This document shows, piece by piece, positions 7,401-11,566 of a stretch of DNA of 11,566 nt. Made by a program: the position numbers and the translations under genes. The notes beneath the pieces were generated by a model that was given only the letters and a program-made list of their open reading frames with translations, ran no database searches and had not been told where the DNA came from. Positions within the stretch are counted from its first letter, which is position 1. Each line of letters starts with the position of its first letter. Source of the DNA: Bacteroidales bacterium (GTDB taxonomy: Bacteria; Bacteroidota; Bacteroidia; Bacteroidales; UBA10428); contig JAFGOZ010000603.1 of assembly GCA_016926235.1 (NCBI GenBank), positions 1-11,566 on the forward strand, read 5' to 3'.

Positions 7401-7402
7401 TC

Positions 7403-7434
7403 AATGTATAATGTATAATGTATAATGTATAATG
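7403..7434. repeat. Heptanucleotide tandem repeat (AATGTAT) between rarA and kdsA
   Basis: Four perfect copies of AATGTAT (7403-7430) plus a partial fifth (AATG). It starts 3 nt after the rarA stop and ends 22 nt before the kdsA ATG. Each junction creates TATAATG. A perfect short tandem repeat of this kind is prone to copy-number slippage. Confidence 0.9.
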
Positions 7435-7456
7435 ATATTCAAATTTCAGAAGAAAT

Positions 7457-8275
7457 ATGATACAAACAATTCCAAACATAAATCATCCTGGTTCAGGTAA
7501 CTTTCTTCTAATAGCAGGTCCCTGTATAGTTGAAGGAGAAGAAATGGCATTTGATATTGCCAGGAAAATTAGAGCAATAACAGATAAGCTTCAAATCCCA
7601 TATATCTTCAAAGCCTCCTATAAAAAAGCCAACCGGTCGAGGCTTGATTCGTTTACCGGCATAGGTGATATAGAAGCACTCACAATACTGTCAAATATAA
7701 AGAATGAACTGAAAATACCGGTAGTTACCGACATTCATTCTGAAGCAGAAGCTGAAATGGCCGCTGAATATGTCGATGTACTTCAAATACCTGCCTTTCT
7801 TTGCCGCCAGACTGAGCTTTTGGTTGCTGCAGCTAAAACTGGTAAAGCTGTAAATATTAAAAAAGGACAATTTCTGGCACCCGAATCCATGCAATTTGCC
7901 GCCCAAAAGGTTGTAGATGCCGGTAACAATAAAGTAATGTTAACCGAACGGGGTTCTACGTTTGGATACTACGATCTGGTTGTGGATTACAGGGGAATAA
8001 TTGAAATGCAGAAAACCGGTTTTCCGGTAATTCTGGATGTTACTCACAGCTTGCAGCAACCTAATCAGGTTTCAGGAGTTGCGGGTGGTAAGCCAGAATT
8101 AATTGAAACTATTGCCCGAGCAGGCATAGCTGCCGGAGTGGATGGCATTTTTATTGAAACTCATCCCGAACCGGCAAAGGCTAAATCGGACGGGGCAAAT
8201 ATGCTTGCCCTTGAACAATTAGAAAACCTCCTTACCAGGCTCACTCAAATAAGAAAGATCATTAAAAATTTTTAG
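7457..8275 (+). CDS. kdsA: 3-deoxy-D-manno-octulosonate 8-phosphate synthase, metal-dependent type
   Basis: KdsA condenses phosphoenolpyruvate with D-arabinose 5-phosphate to give Kdo-8-phosphate, the precursor of the Kdo sugar linking lipid A to the LPS core. The enzyme is a cytoplasmic TIM barrel. At 272 aa it has normal length. Recognisable blocks are FLLIAGPCIVEGEE (17-29), the PEP/A5P-binding FKASYKKANRSR (51-62), TDIHSEAEAE, QIPAFLCRQTELL (110-122), NIKKGQFLAP (133-142), LTERGSTFGY (162-171) and THPEPAKAKSDG. The four metal ligands of the Aquifex-type enzyme are present: Cys23, His197, Glu234 and Asp245. The E. coli-type metal-free enzyme has Asn in place of the Cys. The start is ATG at 7457. 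The upstream gap is mostly the AATGTAT repeat. No other LPS gene is adjacent. Confidence 0.97.
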   Translation: MIQTIPNINHPGSGNFLLIAGPCIVEGEEMAFDIARKIRAITDKLQIPYIFKASYKKANRSRLDSFTGIGDIEALTILSNIKNELKIPVVTDIHSEAEAEMAAEYVDVLQIPAFLCRQTELLVAAAKTGKAVNIKKGQFLAPESMQFAAQKVVDAGNNKVMLTERGSTFGYYDLVVDYRGIIEMQKTGFPVILDVTHSLQQPNQVSGVAGGKPELIETIARAGIAAGVDGIFIETHPEPAKAKSDGANMLALEQLENLLTRLTQIRKIIKNF

Positions 8276-8281
8276 TTCTGA

Positions 8282-8308
8282 GATATTTTCATGAACATAA
8301 AAAATATC
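8282..8308. repeat. AT-rich stem-loop downstream of kdsA
   Basis: The 8-bp inverted repeat gatatttt (8282-8289) and aaaatatc (8301-8308) has an 11-nt loop and starts 6 nt after the kdsA stop. It lacks GC pairs and a following T run, so it is at best a weak transcript-end structure. It may be the outer edge of the repeat element that follows. Confidence 0.4.
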
Positions 8309-8460
8309 ATTATTGCCCGAAAAAAAAGATACAATTGATAAAAGCGCTAAAGCGCAGTTTGCTTCATCATTGATTTTCAGTTTGCTAGAATTTCGGACTA
8401 AAGTCCATTTCACGATAGGGGCAATTATTACCTCCGGATAAATCCGGGGGCTATGTTTAT
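8309..8460. repeat. Intergenic element made of three TAAA-type hairpins
   Basis: Three unrelated stems share one design, two arms around an AA loop: gcgct-aa-agcgc (8344-8355), ggact-aa-agtcc (8395-8406) and ccggat-aa-atccgg (8434-8447). The group is flanked by an imperfect inverted pair, attattgccc (8309-8318) and gggcaattat near 8419. The stems differ in sequence but each pairs perfectly. It fills most of the 296-nt gap between kdsA and the PaaX-like gene and has no coding capacity. The rest of the gap (8461-8571) is T-rich DNA that should contain the promoter of the next gene. Confidence 0.65.
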
Positions 8461-8571
8461 CACAATATTAAAGCCATTTGCTACTTTATCATTTTTTTTC
8501 TGTCCATTGAAAATATATTTTTATATAACATTTTATTTTTCTTATTTAATTTTTTGTTTTATTTTTATATC

Positions 8572-9414
8572 ATGAAAAACAGTGAATTACTATTTGGTTT
8601 GATGGCTTCATTTAATAAAGGGATCTATTCATTTGATGACCTGTACCATCTTTTCAAACCTTTTGATATTGCAGAAACCATTCTTCGCACAACACTTTCC
8701 CGTATGCATAAAAAAGAACAAATCATTATCGATAAAAGAGGCAGGGAAGCCTTCTACAGCTTAAGCAGGAAAGGTAATATTATAAGCAGAAATGTAGCTT
8801 ACAGTTTTCATTCGCCCGACTGGAAAAAGTGGGACAACAGCTGGTGGGGCATAACCTACTCTATGCCCAATAACGCAAGCCGCGAGCGATATCAGTTGAT
8901 AAAAAAGATGACTGCTTACAGGTTTGCAATGTTAAATGCAGGATTCTGGATAAGGCCTTACAACAAACATGAAGATATTGATAAGGTTTTTAACAATTCT
9001 GTCTATAATAAATACATCAAACTTTTACGCTTTTCCCCTTCCGGAGATTTTAGTATTAAAGAGGTACAGGAAGCATGGAAAATACATGAGATAAACAGAA
9101 ATCTTATTGAGGCTTCATCCCTGTTGACGTTAAAAATGAATGGTATTGAAAGATTAACACCCGAGAAAGCCTTATTCGAGAAGATGATAACCGGGGAAGT
9201 TGCTGTATCTGCATTATTTACAGACCCTTTACTTCCACTAATATACTTTCCCAAGAACTGGAAAGGGGAAGAGTTACGAAAAAAATTTCAACTTTTCGAT
9301 AAAAGGATGACAGAGATTTCGAAACCCTACTGGAGTATAATTTTTAAAAAAGGAGGCAGCAGCCTTTGCAGTGGCAGTCAGTCAGCAAAAAATCTTGAAT
9401 GGAACAGAATGTAA
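8572..9414 (+). CDS. PaaX-family transcriptional repressor
   Basis: Predicted cytoplasmic repressor of 280 aa. PaaX itself senses phenylacetyl-CoA and represses phenylacetate catabolism. Residues 1-70 form a winged helix: ELLFGLMASFNKGIYSFDDL, recognition region AETILRTTLSRMHKKEQI (34-51) and wing KRGREAFYSLSRKG (55-68). They are followed by the PaaX central motif WKKWDNSWWGITYSMP (84-99) and GFWIRPY (124-130), then a helical C-terminal domain. ATG at 8572 is preferred. A TTG six codons upstream would only add MFYFYI from the T-rich leader. The next gene starts within or just after its end, implying an operon. No paa genes are present, so the ligand is probably different and autoregulation is likely. 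The family call is from motif recall. Confidence 0.78.
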   Translation: MKNSELLFGLMASFNKGIYSFDDLYHLFKPFDIAETILRTTLSRMHKKEQIIIDKRGREAFYSLSRKGNIISRNVAYSFHSPDWKKWDNSWWGITYSMPNNASRERYQLIKKMTAYRFAMLNAGFWIRPYNKHEDIDKVFNNSVYNKYIKLLRFSPSGDFSIKEVQEAWKIHEINRNLIEASSLLTLKMNGIERLTPEKALFEKMITGEVAVSALFTDPLLPLIYFPKNWKGEELRKKFQLFDKRMTEISKPYWSIIFKKGGSSLCSGSQSAKNLEWNRM

Positions 9415-9440
9415 TGAATGAATACCTAATACCACAATCC

Positions 9441-10232
9441 ATGAAAATTATTGACATTAACGAAACCAACAAACACCTTTATTTTGTGTGCCTGGAAGAC
9501 TGGTCAGACGAAATGAAGGAAGCCGGTAATCACAAAGAATGCTGGTACAACAACATGAAAGACAAAGGCCTGCGTGTAAAATTTGCCATAGATGACAACG
9601 AAACCATAGGCGGAATGATACAATACCTGCCCATTGAAGAATCATTTGCAGAAGGAGATAATATGTACATGATCTATTGTATATGGGTACATGGATACAA
9701 AGAAGGACGGGGCAACTATAGAAAACGGGGCATGGGAAAAGCCCTTATAAAGGCTGCTGAAGAAGATGTGAGATCACTAGGAGCTGATGCCATTGTGGCT
9801 TGGGGATTATCCATTCCTGTTTGGATGAAAGCCAGGTGGTTTAAAAAACAGGGGTACAAAAAAGTGGATAAAAATAGTATTCAGGTGTTGCTATGGAAAC
9901 CCTTTAAAGAATCTGTCTCTCCTCCAAGGTGGATAAAGAGGACAAAAGAACCCTTGTATACTTCAACCCCGGGCAAGCTATCAATAACAGCATTTAAAAC
10001 CGGTTGGTGCCCTGCACAAAACATAGTCTACGAGCGGACCAAACGAGCCTGCAGTGAATTTAGTGATAAAATAGCATGGAAGGAATATGACACCCAAAAC
10101 AGGGAAAATCTCATTAAATTCGGCCTCTCAGATAGTATTTTCATTGAAAATAAATTATTACGATCCGGACCACCCCCTTCATTTGAGAAAATTCAAAAGA
10201 AAATAAAAAAAGCAATAAAAAAATATCTTTAA
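9441..10232 (+). CDS. GNAT N-acetyltransferase with YoaP-like C-terminal domain
   Basis: Two-domain cytoplasmic protein of 263 aa from ATG 9441. The GNAT domain (about 1-155) includes LYFVCLEDWSDEMKEAGNHK, the core strand MYMIYCIWVHG and the acetyl-CoA loop RKRGMGKAL (94-102, RxxGxG), then FKKQGYKKV. The tail (about 178-260) matches the YoaP-like thioredoxin-fold extension: strand KLSITAFKTGWCPAQN with Cys190, then DTQNRENLIKFGLSDSIFI and the cis-Pro-like turn SGPPPS. The acetyl acceptor is unknown, and with a single Cys in WCPAQ the tail is not a CxxC oxidoreductase. Earlier starts at ATG 9399 (overlapping the PaaX-like gene by 16 nt) and ATG 9414 are possible. MKIIDINETNKH at 9441 is where homologs I know begin. 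It is probably co-transcribed with the PaaX-like gene. Confidence 0.87.
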   Translation: MKIIDINETNKHLYFVCLEDWSDEMKEAGNHKECWYNNMKDKGLRVKFAIDDNETIGGMIQYLPIEESFAEGDNMYMIYCIWVHGYKEGRGNYRKRGMGKALIKAAEEDVRSLGADAIVAWGLSIPVWMKARWFKKQGYKKVDKNSIQVLLWKPFKESVSPPRWIKRTKEPLYTSTPGKLSITAFKTGWCPAQNIVYERTKRACSEFSDKIAWKEYDTQNRENLIKFGLSDSIFIENKLLRSGPPPSFEKIQKKIKKAIKKYL

Positions 10233-10286
10233 TAGAATCCTTCAAAAATCAATAATTCAACAAGTCGATAAATCAACAAATAATTT
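10233..10286. repeat. Short AT-rich spacer with degenerate TCAA repeats
   Basis: The 54-nt gap contains loosely repeated units (caataattcaa, caagtcgat, aaatcaacaa) of about 9-11 nt. It lacks a terminator or obvious promoter, so the flanking genes are likely co-transcribed. Confidence 0.35.
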
Positions 10287-10802
10287 ATGTGGCAAGACAA
10301 ACTAAATAATGATCCCACGAAATGGCTTCTTGATAGTAATCCCTGGACCAGGTATAAAACAATTACAGAACTCCTGGACCGTTCAGAGAATGCATGTGCA
10401 GCCGTACAAACCAAGAAAGAAATGCTTGAAGACCCTTACATTCAACAACTTATTAAAGAGACCTCCAATTGGTGCCCTTCCGCTATTGGCAGGCATAACG
10501 ATGCACAACTCTCACACTACAAATTACGCATGCTGGCTGACTTTGGAATAAATGCATATGATGCCGGACTAACTGAAATACTAAATAAAGCTACAGCCCA
10601 CCAGGATGACAATCTTTACGCTATACGACAACAATTACCGGAAAAATCATTTACCAAGATTAATCCTGAGGCTGATGAATGGCATGCCCTGCCCTGTGAC
10701 TCTCCTCTTATAGCATACACTCTTAAAATAATGGATTGGCAAGATCCCCTTCTAAACGAAAGCATAGAAATTTTAATCAACAAGTGGAATAATGCCAAAT
10801 GA
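10287..10802 (+). CDS. N-terminal part of the interrupted gene as it would be translated
   Basis: If TGA is read as stop, this yields a 171-aa cytoplasmic protein starting MWQDKLNNDPTKWLL from ATG 10287, with no signal peptide or membrane span. It contains many short helices, the segment NWCPSAIGRHNDAQLSHYKL at about 61-80, and a Trp-containing end (ILINKWNNAK). I do not recognise a family. It is best treated as the truncated product of the longer gene. Confidence 0.7.
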   Translation: MWQDKLNNDPTKWLLDSNPWTRYKTITELLDRSENACAAVQTKKEMLEDPYIQQLIKETSNWCPSAIGRHNDAQLSHYKLRMLADFGINAYDAGLTEILNKATAHQDDNLYAIRQQLPEKSFTKINPEADEWHALPCDSPLIAYTLKIMDWQDPLLNESIEILINKWNNAK

Positions 10803-10862
10803 TGGTTCTGTCACTTCTTTTTTGTAGAAGGGCATTACAAAAAACTTCGAATAGGTTGTCCT

Positions 10863-11264
10863 ATGGCGGGCTTAATGACGTTAGAGTTACTCTCTGCATT
10901 ACCGGAATTAAAAGAATCTGAATTTGCCAAAAATGCATTTGCTCCACTAAAATTTCATTTCGAATATGGCAAGTCCATCTACTTTTTTGGCCGCTCTAAA
11001 AAATTCTGGACCATAAAATATCCCTTTGTATGGTATAATGCATTATATATGGCCGATGTGCTTTCCCGTTTTCATTTTTGTAAGGACGATCCTCTCATGA
11101 AAGAACTCATTAACTGGATATTATCAAAACAGGATGAGAAAGGTCTATTCAAGCCCACATCTATGTTTCAGGCATATAAAGACTGGGATTTTTCTAATAA
11201 AAAGGAAGCCTCACCATGGATCACCTTTTTGTGTTGCAGGATATTGAAGAGATTTTATGATTAA
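10863..11264 (+). CDS. C-terminal fragment of the interrupted gene
   Basis: 133 aa from an internal Met (MAGLMTLELLSALPE). It is in the same frame as the upstream part, and 20 further open codons lie between the TGA and this Met, so the ATG at 10863 is probably not a true start. No ribosome binding site precedes it. Conserved-looking stretches are FFGRSKKFWTIKYPFVWYNA (46-65), LSKQDEKGLFKPTSMF and SPWITFLCCRI. Confidence 0.55.
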   Translation: MAGLMTLELLSALPELKESEFAKNAFAPLKFHFEYGKSIYFFGRSKKFWTIKYPFVWYNALYMADVLSRFHFCKDDPLMKELINWILSKQDEKGLFKPTSMFQAYKDWDFSNKKEASPWITFLCCRILKRFYD

Positions 11265-11400
11265 GGAGCCCGAATTCAGGAGTCAGGAGTCCGTTTTGAC
11301 CCTTACCTTTTTACTTTTGCCTTCTTCCTTTTGCATTAAATTTCACATTATAAATTCTCCATTCTCCATTTTATATTATTTTTCACTACTTTCCGATTAA
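11265..11400. repeat. Non-coding tract of mixed short direct repeats
   Basis: Three different simple units follow one another. AGGAGTC-type units occur at 11278-11291 (caggagtcaggagtcc). Pyrimidine-rich CTTTTTACTTTTGCC-type units occur at about 11300-11334. TTCTCCA doublets occur at 11355-11368 (attctccattctccatttt). No ORF, promoter or terminator was recognised. Together with 11401-11566 it makes about 300 nt with no gene. Confidence 0.5.
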
Positions 11401-11433
11401 ATATTTAATGAAATTATGAAATGCCTTTATTTA

Positions 11434-11566
11434 TATGCCGTCCCTACGGGACTTTGATGACCCCAGGTCATTTTTGTGATACCAATATTTTGTCCCTAAC
11501 GGGACAGTCCCGTAGGGACGACATATTGGTAAACATTGTGTTAGAAAATGTTTCTAAGTCCCGTTA
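11434..11566. repeat. Nested GTCCC/GGGAC palindromic element, cut by the window end
   Basis: Four copies of a gtccc-ta-cggga-type palindrome lie here. The arm at 11434-11453 (tatgccgtccctacgggact) pairs at 19 of 20 positions with 11506-11525. Inside, accaatat (11481-11488) pairs with atattggt (11523-11530), enclosing gtccctaacgggac against gtcccgtagggac, so 11481-11530 can form one long hairpin. Another gtcccgt begins at 11558 and runs off the end. It resembles repetitive palindromic elements between Bacteroidota genes. No transposase is visible. Confidence 0.7.

Larger units (their letters stand above)
10287..11264 (+). pseudogene. TGA-interrupted gene for an unrecognised Trp-rich helical protein
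   Basis: Positions 10287-11264 form one continuous reading frame of 326 codons, broken only by TGA at 10800-10802. After that TGA the same frame runs on without a stop as WFCHFFFVEGHYKKLRIGCP into MAGLMTLELLSALPELKE and to the TAA at 11262-11264. The two halves read like one protein: helical, rich in Trp and aromatic residues, with FFGRSKKFWTIKYPFVWYNA and a Cys-rich end FLCCRILKRF. The pattern around the break (GW-C-type context, LI-KW) hints at a helical repeat protein of the cyclase/prenyltransferase-like alpha-toroid type, but this is weak inference. The simplest reading is a nonsense change (GGA to TGA, Gly before Trp) or a sequencing error. Upstream it is linked to the GNAT gene by a 54-nt gap. 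Confidence 0.75.

Noticed and set aside
7403..7434. CRISPR-like repeat
   Set aside because: The units are contiguous 7-mers without spacers.
8282..8308. Terminator of kdsA
   Set aside because: The stem has almost no GC pairs and no T run follows on the plus strand.
10800..10802. TGA read as tryptophan through an alternative genetic code
   Set aside because: TGA clearly ends the sigma, anti-sigma and 230-aa barrel genes in this window (two of them in ATGA overlaps), so TGA is a normal stop here.
11434..11566. CRISPR array or rho-independent terminator
   Set aside because: The repeats are inverted and irregularly spaced, with no unique spacers of constant length and no T run after the stems.

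Overview
The window looks like chromosomal DNA from a member of the Bacteroidota. The DNA is AT-rich, genes lack strong Shine-Dalgarno sites, secreted proteins carry signal peptides ending in AQ or similar, and the best promoter-like site (TAAATTTG) fits the Bacteroidota TAnnTTTG -7 form. A metal-type Kdo-8-phosphate synthase and several predicted outer-membrane beta-barrels indicate a Gram-negative envelope. No phage, plasmid, transposase, CRISPR, rRNA or tRNA gene was seen.

Layout. (1) 1-992: a non-coding stretch with two small hairpins, then a plus-strand XRE/S24 (LexA-CI-like) repressor. (2) 998-4537, minus strand: a compact cell-envelope regulatory unit read from right to left. It holds an ECF sigma factor (TTG start), a one-TM putative anti-sigma protein with a duplicated N-terminal module, a secreted DUF4097-like beta-solenoid protein, and two tandem paralogous beta-barrel-like proteins. 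The first three genes are joined by ATGA overlaps. (3) 4771-5856, minus strand: a DUF6588-like outer-membrane protein with its own rho-independent terminator, so it is transcriptionally separate from the sigma unit. (4) 6120-8275, plus strand: the housekeeping genes rarA (replication-fork maintenance AAA+ ATPase) and kdsA (Kdo synthesis for LPS), separated by a 7-bp tandem repeat. (5) 8572-11264, plus strand: a PaaX-like repressor, a GNAT acetyltransferase with a YoaP-like thioredoxin-fold tail, and an unrecognised helical Trp-rich protein whose reading frame is interrupted by a single in-frame TGA. (6) 11265-11566: non-coding DNA dense in short repeats and a nested GTCCC/GGGAC palindromic element that runs off the window.

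How the genes may work together (inference). The sigma/anti-sigma pair probably responds to an envelope signal and drives its own operon, including the exported beta-solenoid and barrel proteins. The PaaX-like protein probably represses its own short operon, because no phenylacetate catabolism genes are present. The most unusual points are the TGA-interrupted gene, the sigma-led envelope operon with its duplicated anti-sigma module, and several unrelated families of intergenic hairpins and oligonucleotide repeats.
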